Assembly: GCA_977017575.1 (NCBI GenBank) | Contig: CDRNVI010000020.1 | Location: 372,001 to 436,000, forward strand | DNA: 64,000 nucleotides | Direction: 5' to 3' | DNA from: Paramoeba atlantica | Taxonomy: Eukaryota > Discosea | In this document: positions 45,653 to 54,432 of the stretch, piece by piece | Layout: each line of letters begins with the position of its first letter | Numbering within the stretch: position 1 is the first letter of the stretch | Translations under genes and position numbers: made by a program | Notes under the pieces: generated by a model | The model's database searches: none | Told to the model about the DNA's origin: nothing | The model's input: the letters and a program-made list of their open reading frames with translations, nothing else

Positions 45653-47116
45653 ATGAAATCTCTCTTCCTTACCCCACGTCGTCTCTTTGCATCCTTTGCT
45701 GTTCTCCCCCTCACCCATACCGAGGCGGTTCAACGCTACCAAACCCCAAAAGCCCACTGTTCGAATTTCCGTGCCTTCACGGAGGCCATTGTACCATTAT
45801 TAGAACACCTCGAGGACCACCTCGGGCGTTGGCGCCAATCCCGCTGGATGTTTCGACTCTCCCCTAGCCTGATGAGCGAGCAGGAGGAGAGGGAACCGTG
45901 GCTAGAGCAGCTGGACATGCTACGTGAGTCGTGGGCCGCGCACACCGCTCGCAGAGAGAGATCATTGGATGATGTGAAGCTGCTGAATCAGAGCTTAGGA
46001 TTATTCCCGGCAAAAGGTCGAGAAGAATTTTCACAAATGGGGAGAGAAGAAATTCAGGAAAAACTCACAGAACTGCGGTGGAATGGGGAGGTGGATATGG
46101 CAAGACAAGTTAAAGCAGCATGGACCCGTTTAGAAGCATCCGGAGCAGATGATGCGTTTTTACTTGACCGACTGTGTTGTTTGTATGGTTTGATTCGCAT
46201 GAATTCGTTTAATGAGGCGTTCCGGAATGTGATTCGCCGTGAGGAGTCGAGTGGAGAGGTGATATGGGACCGAAGTAATCCATTTCGGTCAGCCGCAGAG
46301 TTTTTGTTGACGAATCTTCCGGAAATGGATATTTATTATGCTTTTCTGGGGTATGAACCTAAGTCGGGGGAAACTGGCGGGGGATATGCCCGAGCTCTGG
46401 CTCGGTATCTCCGGTTGAACCTCCGGTCGAAATATAACACCACGCTGAGGAAAGGAGTGGCGGATGGGGCAGGAAATGAGAGTGGAAATGGTTCAGAAGT
46501 TACTAATACCTCGGAAAGTCGGCCTTTCACGCTTTTCTCGGTGGACATCGATTCCCCAACGGACGGGATATTGTTCCAAAACGCGCGTGAAGTGTTGTAT
46601 GCAACTCCCAGCCCCTCGACGCGTTACAGTCCCTCCCTTACACGTTTTCTCCACATTGTACAAAAAGATACAGAAGCTGGGAGCGCTTCTTTACCAAACG
46701 GTAGCCCTGATTTCTCCGTCTCTTCCACTTCACCATTACCTCCACCTCCAAAATATCTTCCCGAAGCCTCTCGAGATCTTCAGTTTCTTGCCACACTGGT
46801 TCTTATCGCTTCCCCGAACCCCTATGAGCGCCAAGTGCAAATTCCCCAGCTCCGAGAGCGGGAGGGGATTGCGCGGCGAGTGTCTCATCTCATGGGGTGT
46901 TCCCCGGAGAATGTCCACCTTCGTGTGTTGTTCCTCCCCCCACGATATCTTGATAAGACCTCGTTGGATCAAATCCACGAGATGATCGGGGGTCGGATCT
47001 TCGCACCGGAGTTTCAACAGTTTCAGGGGCAGTACGATCGGGAGCTGGAGGACACGGATGTCGATTACCGTGAACAGCGGAGAGCGCTGCCCCAGGAGGA
47101 TTGGATCTGTTTATAA
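45653..47116 (+). CDS. Orphan protein, probably mitochondrial (487 aa)
   Basis: Not recognised. The N-terminus MKSLFLTPRRLFASFAVLPL is rich in Arg, Ser and hydrophobic residues with no acids for the first 23 residues, as in a mitochondrial presequence. The middle is helical and charged (for example LNQSLGLFPAKGREEFSQMG, then DAFLLDRLCCLYGLIRMNSF and AFLGYEPKSGETGG). A Ser/Pro-rich insert separates it from a C-terminal alpha/beta part (LQFLATLVLIASPNPYERQV, RVLFLPPRYLDKTSLDQIHE). No catalytic motif was found. It may be a lineage-specific mitochondrial (ribosomal or RNA-processing) protein, but this is inference from the leader only. A transposon hairpin immediately precedes it. The start follows TTTTTTCGTCTCCTTTAC. 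Confidence 0.72.
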   Translation: MKSLFLTPRRLFASFAVLPLTHTEAVQRYQTPKAHCSNFRAFTEAIVPLLEHLEDHLGRWRQSRWMFRLSPSLMSEQEEREPWLEQLDMLRESWAAHTARRERSLDDVKLLNQSLGLFPAKGREEFSQMGREEIQEKLTELRWNGEVDMARQVKAAWTRLEASGADDAFLLDRLCCLYGLIRMNSFNEAFRNVIRREESSGEVIWDRSNPFRSAAEFLLTNLPEMDIYYAFLGYEPKSGETGGGYARALARYLRLNLRSKYNTTLRKGVADGAGNESGNGSEVTNTSESRPFTLFSVDIDSPTDGILFQNAREVLYATPSPSTRYSPSLTRFLHIVQKDTEAGSASLPNGSPDFSVSSTSPLPPPPKYLPEASRDLQFLATLVLIASPNPYERQVQIPQLREREGIARRVSHLMGCSPENVHLRVLFLPPRYLDKTSLDQIHEMIGGRIFAPEFQQFQGQYDRELEDTDVDYREQRRALPQEDWICL

Positions 47117-47433
47117 AGAGCAATCAAGGGCAGGAGGTCGTGTCCAAGGGTACAGAAGATACGGCGTAGTGCAGTTCGGTCTTCCATACGATGTAAGCTG
47201 GTTGAAAATGGGAAGAACTATTGTTAACCGTCGTTAAGAAACTATTGTTAACACGAAACTATTGCAACTAAAGTAGTGAAACCGTTCACTTTGAGTTGTA
47301 AAGGTTGCGAGCTACTTTTCTTTCTGGAATACGGTTAAACTGAACCAATATTCGCAAATTTATGAATTTTCAAAATTTTACGTCCCTTTTTGCTTACACT
47401 TTAAACTTTTCTCCACTTAAACTTGATTACTTC
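47117..47433. other. Intergenic, nothing recognised
   Basis: About 320 bases. It contains GTTGTTAACCGTCGTTAAG with ACTATTGTTAAC repeated nearby, which could be the end of the following transposon, but its partner was not found. Confidence 0.35.
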
Positions 47434-48238
47434 TTACAAATGGAGGCATACGCAGTGCTCCTTCAAACTTCCGGTGCATACCTCTGCGTATGCTTGTATT
47501 CGATCCCCCCTCTTTTCCAACTTCCGGCCTAGAACATTGCCGTCCCGCTTTAGTCGCTTCTTAACCATGGAGTTAGCGCACTCCACAGTATTAGTGTGCA
47601 CACCATCATTCGTAACCCACTGTCTCTTGTGGTTTACACTTTCCCACTTATATTTGCCGCGGAGAGACAAATTATGGCGGGCAACATCGGTCCAAATTTT
47701 TGTACGATTCCCCGAAGCTAGAGTCTGGATGTTCGGAAGAAGACTCTGAGATGCTCGATTTGGAACAGATTCCATGAGAATTTCAGATAATGTGTTGTCC
47801 CTCGTCGTGACCGCTATCGTCTGAGCAATTTGATTATCATCTTGGTGAACACGTTTTGCTCGATGGCAGCCGCCCCTCTTTCGGACAGAAAAAAAAAGTT
47901 TCATCGTATTGCATTGTGGTCACCTTGGATCGCAGTCGAACTCGTCGGCGTACATGCGCTGTGGCCATGAGGGAATCCAGCCATTGACGCAATTTGATCA
48001 CCGTTTTTTCGCTTAACTCCGTTTCCGCCACTGAAGATGCATGGCGCCCACCCCTAGAGTACAAAACGATGTACAGGAGAGTCTGTTCAGCGCTTCGCTG
48101 GCTCTTGCTGGGCAACAGCGGCCCCATAGGTCCGTACCTCCCTTTACATTGCTTGGTGCAGACCCATTTATTCCCCACTAATGCCATGGTGTGCGGAGCT
48201 CGGTGATTTTTTTTGTACCAAATAACTTTCTGCGCCAC
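47434..48238 (-). pseudogene. Merlin/IS1595 (ISXO2-like) transposase, frameshifted
   Basis: Two overlapping minus-strand frames form one transposase. The upstream frame (48238 to 47837) has a TMQYDETFFFCP motif, with the first catalytic Asp (DET). The downstream frame (47904 to 47434) has RAKRVHQDDNQIAQTIAVTT, then ESVPNRASQSLLPNIQ, KIWTDVARHNLS (second Asp) and VNHKRQWVTNDGVHTNTVEC (catalytic Glu). This order fits DDE_Tnp_IS1595, known in eukaryotes as Merlin. The frameshift lies between 47837 and 47904, where the same FFF-CP/SVRK-RG region is readable in both frames. A cysteine-rich N-terminus (TGCGGFSCRSKLTI near 48320) may be its zinc ribbon. It is in opposite orientation to the host genes. 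Confidence 0.78.
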
Positions 48239-48522
48239 TAGAGTGGTTTTTCATCCAGTCCAGACATTGATTCTCACTCCAGGAAGAAATTCTTCTGATC
48301 GTAAGTTTCGAACGGCACGAGAACCCACCGCACCCAGTGCACGTCATTAAAAGGTGAAAAGAGCAATAAACAAGTACTAATGAATTTAAAAAATACAATG
48401 CTTATATAAAATTAATGTGCAGAACCATGATTCATAATAAGAGGGGTGGTCTGGGCTCGGTGCGAGCGGGTGCGTCCGGGTGCGGTAGGGTGCGGCACAA
48501 AGTACAGTGGTTTCAAGGTATC

Positions 48523-48857
48523 TCCCCCCCCCGCGGAATTTTGAGTTTTTTTATCTGTTTTTGCTCATTTTCGCAGCACTGGATAGATCTCGTTTCTCTG
48601 GTGAAGCGCTTTGCTGCCCTTTTTTTGTAGGGGCCCCCTGGGTCCAAAACACATGGTTTTGGGCTTCCTTCCAAGGTTCGTATTTATCAAAAATCTTGTT
48701 TTGGCTGTTTTTCGGGTCACCATATGAGCACTATGGGGTCTCTATGAAAAAAAGGTGCCAAAGCGCTTCACTAGGGGAACGAGATCTCTCGTTTGTAAAA
48801 ATGAGAAAAAGCTGACAAAAAACTCAAAATTCCGCGGGGGGGGGGGGGGGGGGGGGA
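48523..48857. mobile_element. MITE with ~95-bp imperfect inverted repeats
   Basis: CCCCCCCCGCGGAATTTTGA and TTTTT at the left mirrors AAAACTCAAAATTCCGCGGG and a long G run at the right. Inner matches include GATCTCGTTTCTC/GAGATCTCTCGTTTG and AAGCGCTT. About 335 bases, no coding. Flanking CAGTGGTTTCAA and TTGAAACCAAAG suggest that it sits in another palindromic element. Confidence 0.72.
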
Positions 48858-49250
48858 ATTCAATTGAAACCAAAGTAGAATACAGTGCCCCGAAAACTAT
48901 CACCCCTAGATATTCAGTACCTCAGGAGTTGAGCAATTTTATGATGGGATTGAACGAAGAACGTACAATACTTTTACGAATAATAGATGAGAATACTCTC
49001 CCCTCCATAAGGAATTATATGTATAAATTATAAGTTTTTTGAATTTATAATTCTTTTTTGACGATGATGATGCTGTCATAGGTAAAGACCCCACAAACGG
49101 GGTGTATCCTCCTCGGAGAGAGCCGAGGTAGCTCCAACCTATACGGCTCGCGCGCAGACCTAAAAAGGATTGCAGCGCAGAGCCGATGAAAGGTCTCTTA
49201 ATCCAGCTAACGCGCAGACTTAAAGTCCGCTGCGGGAAGCTGTATTAGCT
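48858..49250. other. No gene; CG-rich block of unknown nature
   Basis: After the MITE, about 200 AT-rich bases with a short open frame, then at 49085-49250 a block with repeated GCGCAGACYTAAA and GAGAGCCGAGGTAGC words. It may be a structured RNA or a retroelement end, but I see no match elsewhere in the window. Confidence 0.35.
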
Positions 49251-49259
49251 AGGAGGGTT

Positions 49260-49942
49260 GGGTTCGCCACGCCCCGACACTGCCAAAAGCAGTGTTCCTT
49301 GACCCCTTGCCTTCTTGCCGGCATAGTTCGGGAGTGTCGAGAGCATGTGGTGGTATAGGCAACGGCAGAGGTGGCGGCAGAGGCGAAGGAGGGTGGGATT
49401 GTTGCGTGATAGGGGGGCTCGGCGTGCGCGGCGGCGGGGAACTGAAACTTGCTGTGTTGGTCCTACTGTCTCTGCATACCAGTCCACCCTTACTGTATCT
49501 TGTGTTCATTCGTTTCCAACGCTGGTGATATTTCGAGTATCTTCGCTTGAACTTCGTCATTTGTCATGGGTGTACTTCGGAGTGTCTCGGCTGGGGTAGT
49601 AATCTCCTTAACCCTCTCATGCTTCCCTTCCTTCACTCCCTACCCCACTCACCAATCCGCACGCATCCAGGCCCGTATTGTCCAGCACCTCCGCTCCCAC
49701 CCCGTTAACAGTATTAAATACGTTTGATTGCTGTACGAGGGTGGGAGACGTGGAGGTCAAACAAAATAAGGCCTGCTGAAAGACTATTATTTCGACTCGC
49801 TCAATTGTCTCAGAGTCTAGAGGTACAGATATTCGTACAGGTTTAAGCCTGGGCTTTAACACCACAACTCCGATACCACTTCGAATTTCATTCGTGCCCT
49901 CCATCGGCAATACAGAACCATCTGTATAAATTTGCATGGTTT
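49260..49942 (-). pseudogene. Retroelement RNase H and Pro-rich remains
   Basis: A broken fossil. The piece next to 49942 reads MQIYTDGSVLPMEG, then RSGIGVVVLKPR and ERVEIIVFQQAL, an RNase H fold. A proline-rich stretch lies further on in the same direction (49300-49520). It appears to belong with the RT piece at 52000-52450, the two being separated by transposon N. Probably a LINE-like RT/RNase H element, but the family is not certain. Confidence 0.5.
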
Positions 49943-50254
49943 TAAACCCCCCCGCATCAAAAAGGCACCCACCCTTATTTTTCGCACGAGGGGGGCTAGG
50001 GGGGTTATCGCACCACTTTATCGTGCAAAATTTTGAGATCTGTACGTTCCCGTTGTCTTTACATACATCTCCTTAGTACGGATAGTACGTACTTCATACA
50101 TTTTGAAAAATATTTTATGCCAAAGTGGGACCTTGACTACGAATTTCAATTAAAGAAAAGCTCATCTTTTTCACTGGAAAACAATGTTGGGATCGCATTA
50201 CTTAAAATAATTTATTCTTCCGTTACTTATAGCATTTTCTTTTGAATTTTCATT

Positions 50255-50271
50255 CACTTTTCTCCAGCACC
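50255..50271 (+). promoter_or_regulatory. Predicted trans-splice acceptor of the Cys/His ORF
   Basis: TCACTTTTCTCCAG ends in AG at 50266-50267, five bases before ATG 50272. Confidence 0.5.
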
Positions 50272-50547
50272 ATGTCTAGGAAATCAGGCCGAGGTGAACA
50301 GGATGGAAGCGAGGTAACTCCCGAAAGAACTGTCTCTCGCACTCATCACGCAACGCCGCTTAGCGTTCTAATGCGAGAGGGGGCGGTTCCCCTTTTTGCT
50401 GTCGTACGTTGCTCGGCAAATTGTCATCACGACCATGATGCAATGCCCGTTGGCGGTATGGGGCATGAATGTCATTACAAATGCATGGCCCCTGGCTGCC
50501 ATTTTGAATCTCATTGCAAGACTCATAAAAAAAACTATAACTCGTAA
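50272..50547 (+). CDS. Small Cys/His-rich protein inside transposon N (91 aa)
   Basis: ATG right after a good acceptor. The first half is polar. The second half is dense in metal-ligand residues: VRCSANCHHDHDAMPVGGMG, then HECHYKCMAPGCHFESHCKT and H, giving about six Cys and eight His in 50 residues, consistent with one or two zinc sites of unfamiliar spacing. It may be an accessory DNA-binding protein of the transposon, or a captured host gene. A different frame continues openly for 35 codons beyond the stop (KHCDLRIDKEKLDAVQ), so an old frameshift is possible. No homologue recognised. Confidence 0.5.
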   Translation: MSRKSGRGEQDGSEVTPERTVSRTHHATPLSVLMREGAVPLFAVVRCSANCHHDHDAMPVGGMGHECHYKCMAPGCHFESHCKTHKKNYNS

Positions 50548-51286
50548 TCATTATCAACATCGTAAGCACTGCGATCTTCGAATTGATAAGGAGAAACTTG
50601 ACGCTGTTCAAATGGCTATGTCGTGTGAAGGGAAGCCGAACTTTACGCCACACGAATAGTACCCAGCATGCATGCTCTCATGAGCACTCATTCGCAGCAG
50701 TACGGTACTTAGTACGTACTAGTACGAAATACGGGGTCCGTACTACGTTTAGTACGAAGTACCGTACTGCGGAGATGTATGTCTTTAGGTCATTTCGAAA
50801 AATATATATAAGTTGAATGTATTTTTAAAACAAATTCGCTTTTCATGCTAAGAAATACGTATCGACTCCCCAGGGGTGGTCTTACAGAAAGTGGAAAACC
50901 GTTATGGCGCATGAGGCTTGGCCAAGTGGTTGCGATAAGGTAACTAGCCCTGCGGAATGCGGCAACGCCTGCGGAAACTGCTCATTGTGTTAATACACTC
51001 TTGCTTGCGTTCGGATTGTAATCTTTCGAACTCTATCTCAATGGCCGATACTAATTCAGCCCGATTCTTGGGCTGTCCGAGAATACGAGTTTTTGGGCTG
51101 TCCGAGAATACGACCCTGTCTCAAGATAATCTGAGACAAGAAGCATACGGTGACTTGGTATCACCCGTGCGGGCGAGGAATAGGACCGGCCGCTGAGTAC
51201 ACCACGTGAGGTTCGGGAACGAATCCGTTGCTGGGGCATATAGTGCTAATATTGACTGAAAAACAGCTAAAAACTGAATAATTCTT

Positions 51287-51319
51287 TAACGATAAAGATA
51301 TGGTTTCTGTACCTTGTTG
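51287..51319 (+). other. Spliced-leader relic upstream of a zinc-ribbon ORF
   Basis: TAACGATAAAGATATGG then TTTCTGTACCTTGTTG. This is the longest copy at its 5' side: TAACG agrees with the AACTAACG start of kinetoplastid leaders as I recall them. CA reads TG at two positions (ATATGG for ATACAG), so the copy has begun to decay. It is followed by a 37-base pyrimidine-rich UTR and an ATG. Confidence 0.72.
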
Positions 51320-51356
51320 ACTTATTTTGTCCTTTCCTTCTTTAATCTCTCCCCCC

Positions 51357-51839
51357 ATGGCAGAACTCCCCCTCAAGGGTCTATTGTTCTGTGCATACTG
51401 TGGCTCGGAGTTCGAACCACCCTCCCCCTCCCACCGGCTGTGCCCGACGTGTGCACACATACATGCGTTTTTTACATGTGTTTCGTACATTAAAACATTA
51501 AAAAAAGTATCATTCACCCCAAACTGTATTTTTCAGCAAAATGGGGCAACACCTCACACTGCGAAGGAAACAGAAGCGTACCTTGACGACAACAAAATGA
51601 AATTATTGAAAAATTGGCCGCCTAACTCCCCCGATCTCTCACCAATAGAAAACGTGTGGAGCATGGTACAAAGTCTTGTAGATGAATACAATCCGACAAA
51701 TAAAGAAGATCTCATAAAAAGCGTACGTAAAGCTTGGCGTAAATTGTCTCAAGGTTATATTTATGATTCGGTTTTGAGCTTCGATGCTCGCCTCAAAGCT
51801 TGTGTGGCGAGTAACGGAGAAAAGGTGACAAAATGGTAA
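51357..51839 (+). CDS. Chimeric ORF: retroposed zinc ribbon fused to Tc1/mariner transposase C-terminus (160 aa)
   Basis: The first 39 residues, MAELPLKGLLFCAYCGSEFE and PPSPSHRLCPTCAHIHAFF, carry a CxxC-13-CxxC zinc ribbon. It resembles the N-terminal ribbons of RNA polymerase small subunits (Rpb9, Rpa12, Rpc11), but that is tentative. From about residue 60 the frame is Tc1/mariner: CIFQQNGATPHTAKETEAYL, then NWPPNSPDLSPIENVWSMVQ and EDLIKSVRKAWRKLSQGYI. The catalytic Glu (PIENVW) is kept; the second Asp position reads Asn (QQN for QQD), so the nuclease is likely inactive. The join is in frame without a stop. An SL relic and UTR-like tract precede the ATG, so the ribbon part was probably inserted as a trans-spliced cDNA. 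Whether the fusion is expressed is unknown. Confidence 0.6.
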   Translation: MAELPLKGLLFCAYCGSEFEPPSPSHRLCPTCAHIHAFFTCVSYIKTLKKVSFTPNCIFQQNGATPHTAKETEAYLDDNKMKLLKNWPPNSPDLSPIENVWSMVQSLVDEYNPTNKEDLIKSVRKAWRKLSQGYIYDSVLSFDARLKACVASNGEKVTKW

Positions 51840-51999
51840 TCTCTCTCTAAAATATACATATTCGTTTCTTTTTGTCTCATTTCTTCACGCGCAAAGTCTT
51901 TATGTTGAGATCTGCAAAATGCAACAAAAATCAGCCCAAACGGACATTTGGCTGAAAAGTTAAGGGTGGGTGCCTTATTGGTGCGGAGGGGTTCATATG

Positions 52000-52450
52000 C
52001 TGGAAAAGGAACGTTTGACTCCTCTACGAATTACAACTCGGAAAAACTTTTATGCTTTTTCGCCCTTGCCAGGGCAGTTTTCCATTTAACAGAGCCACAT
52101 TTTTCATATTGAATAATAGGCTCGAGCTCGCTTCGTAGCTTCTCGGTTAGATGGTACTAATGCTCATGGTCAGTGGCATACACTAAGGCTTGTTCAAGAG
52201 TGAGCAGCGTGTGTAGACAAGTTGAGCAGCGAGCAGCCAAGTGACCAGCGTGTGTAGCCTCTCGAAGGCCTTCACAATGGAATTCGGGTTTTCGGAGGCC
52301 AAGTTAATATCGTCTACATACGTGTCTAGATTGGGGCGAATTTTCTGGACTTTTCCTGTTGTCGATACTTTACCCCTTCATCCCTCACAGGCTCACTCTC
52401 CTGGGGTAAGTTTGCTTCCCCCTCGGCTTGTGACCTCGTGACAAAAGGAA
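52000..52450 (-). pseudogene. Retroelement RT remains (pairs with 49260-49942)
   Basis: A broken fossil. It has KIRPNLDTYVDDINLASENP, the catalytic box of a reverse transcriptase. It lies on the other side of transposon N from the RNase H piece and has the same orientation, so both probably belong to one element split by N. The insertion of N is therefore younger than the element. Confidence 0.5.
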
Positions 52451-53287
52451 AGCAACATGTCAAAAACACAAAAGAAGTTCAGACCATACGGACTCAAAAC
52501 GGACGCTCAGGTGTCGAAAAATTTGCCAAGTATTTTCGCCCATTGAAATAGCTTAGCTTTAGCGGGTGCGGCCGGGTGCGCCAAGGAATCGTGATTTTGG
52601 CGGTCCACCCCTCTAAAAGAAAGGAGCGATAAAACGTTCAGGTAAAAATTTTACCACATTGAAAAAAGTGCGAACATTGGTTCAGTTTCACCTGGAATAC
52701 AGCTTTCTCGGTAACAAGAACGGAGTGGATCATGTCTTGGGCAAGCTCATTTTTGTCTTGTGACTTTCTTCAGAAAGCAACTTGTTCAGAAAGTAACTTT
52801 TTCATCGGCCCGTAATCCGCAGTAGAGGAAATTCGCAATAGATAACGTTTCGTTTTTTGTGTTGATCGTGTTTGCATTGTTCTGATAAGCAGATCGAAAA
52901 AAAAGCATGCTTATTTAAAACTTCCGCTTCATAAGAAGGTGCTTTGCTTCGTGGCGAAGACCGTTTTCGACGTACCACAAGCCATAGGAAACTCATCATT
53001 ACGAAAATCTATTTGTGATTCACCAATCATGGAAACACGTTGTTTTTGTGTTCGTGGTGTATGTATTGGTCAAGACAATGAAAAAATGGAGATACAAAGA
53101 GCGAAATTCGTTTTTGGTTCGTTTAGCGAATCATAATCAGTGATTTCATAGTCAGAAAAAGTAACGATGCATATCTGTACACTTTTGCTTTCGCAGCAGG
53201 AGTGATTCTATATTGCACAAAAAAGTAAAGACCTTTAAACAACGTGACTACCGCAAAAGTATTTCAGCGATACAATTTTATTTCCCC
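52451..53287. other. Intergenic, nothing firm
   Basis: About 830 bases with no gene supported. Small open frames lack motifs. The acceptor of LRR gene 8 is probably TTTTGCTTTCGCAG at 53183-53196. Confidence 0.45.
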
Positions 53288-54124
53288 ATGATTTTGAAAT
53301 TAACACGGATTACAGACGCGGTAGATCCTTTACAAGCTCGATATAACGCTGCTAGTAAAGTACGTGGGGCAATTCTCTCCCCAGAGATGCAATTTCTCCT
53401 TTTTGTTTCAAAATTAGTCGAGCTGCCTGAAGATTGGAAAGAAGGAACTCCTGTATGCACGTGGAATTGTGTGACCTGCAATGAAAAGGGGGAAATCACT
53501 GATATCTGGTTTCGCGATAAAGGACTTAAAGGAACTTTAGTATGGGAACACTGTCCGTCAACGGCTACCTACTTAGACGCAGCAGAAAATTATTTCTCTG
53601 GTGCTTTCCCTACCGCTCTTCTTCCTCCAGGGCTTGGAGAAGCTGTGATTCAAGACAACTCGTTTGAAGGTGAGTTTGCTACCGCCTCATTGCCTTCCAT
53701 TACAAAATCCCTTTATGCCTCGTCGAATAACTTTTTTGGTACGATTGACTTAACGATGCTTCCTTGCGCTTTACAAAGTCTGGCACTTTCGAGAAACAAG
53801 CTATCGGGAGATATAGATCTAGCACATCTTTCCCTTCCTATGGAAGGGCTCTATCTTTCTCAAAATATGCTTGAAGGTCATGTAAATTTGACGCAGCTCC
53901 CACCAAAAATAAAATATTTGTGGCTCAATGGTAATAAATTTAGTGGCGAAATTAATCTTTTAAGACTTCCCAAGCAACTATATTCTTTAGATCTGTCGGA
54001 TAATAGCTTTACAGGTCATATTCAGCTGGATACCTTGCCTGTAAAGTTGGGACGTTTAAAGTTATTTTCGAACAACTTTACAAAGATTACACCCACTACG
54101 CTTCCCGCTTTGATTAAGCTATAA
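53288..54124 (+). CDS. LRR family protein 8 (278 aa)
   Basis: Starts at the ATG in CCCCATGATT (MILKLTRITDAVDPLQARYN); the frame upstream has no ATG. It has SKVRGAILSPEMQFLLFVSK, the two-Cys cap (PVCTWNCVTCNEKGEIT, with an extra Cys), then about eight regular repeats: ITKSLYASSNNFFGTIDLTM, LQSLALSRNKLSGDIDLAHL, IKYLWLNGNKFSGEINLLRL and LYSLDLSDNSFTGHIQLDTL. One of the longest and most regular members. No signal peptide, so probably cytosolic. It begins a run of four intact LRR genes in the same orientation with 200-310 bases between them. Confidence 0.88.
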   Translation: MILKLTRITDAVDPLQARYNAASKVRGAILSPEMQFLLFVSKLVELPEDWKEGTPVCTWNCVTCNEKGEITDIWFRDKGLKGTLVWEHCPSTATYLDAAENYFSGAFPTALLPPGLGEAVIQDNSFEGEFATASLPSITKSLYASSNNFFGTIDLTMLPCALQSLALSRNKLSGDIDLAHLSLPMEGLYLSQNMLEGHVNLTQLPPKIKYLWLNGNKFSGEINLLRLPKQLYSLDLSDNSFTGHIQLDTLPVKLGRLKLFSNNFTKITPTTLPALIKL

Positions 54125-54432
54125 TTTGTAAAGCTTAAAAGCTGCTACTTTGCAAGACAGCTATTGTTTGGCAAGTAATACACATACTAAGGATACAAGT
54201 AACCGATACTAAGGACTTTTTATTCGAGTAAGGAGCTGAGCGCTCGGAATTTAGAAAACAAAACTTGAAATTAGTTTACCTGAAAACACAGCTCAGCTGA
54301 ATAAAACCAAATTGATATGACTCAATCTATGGGCTATGTTAAGGTGTTACAACCACGAAATATACCACACCTTTTTCAATTCTTAAAAACGAAAAACAAT
54401 CAATTCCTTTTTATCATTCGCTTGATAGCAAA

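Larger units (their letters stand above)
49945..51992 (+). mobile_element. Tc1/mariner-type transposon N
   Basis: Terminal inverted repeats: left AACCCCCCCGCATCAAAAAG and GCACCCACCCTTA; right TAAGGGTGGGTGCC and GGTGCGGAGGGGTT. TA precedes the left tip; CA follows the right. It contains a Cys/His ORF (50272-50547), an SL-tagged zinc-ribbon insertion (51287 on) and the C-terminal part of a Tc1/mariner transposase (about 51500-51839). Sequence at 49995-50070 (GCACCACTTTATCGTGC, then GAGATCTGTACGTTCCCG) recurs at 60365-60410, an old relative. The transposase N-terminal and first catalytic parts are missing. Confidence 0.75.

Noticed and set aside
53213-53287. Extended N-terminus of LRR protein 8 (HKKVKTFKQRDYRK)
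   Set aside because: It begins at TTG, has no ATG, and lies in the expected 5' UTR after TTTCGCAG.
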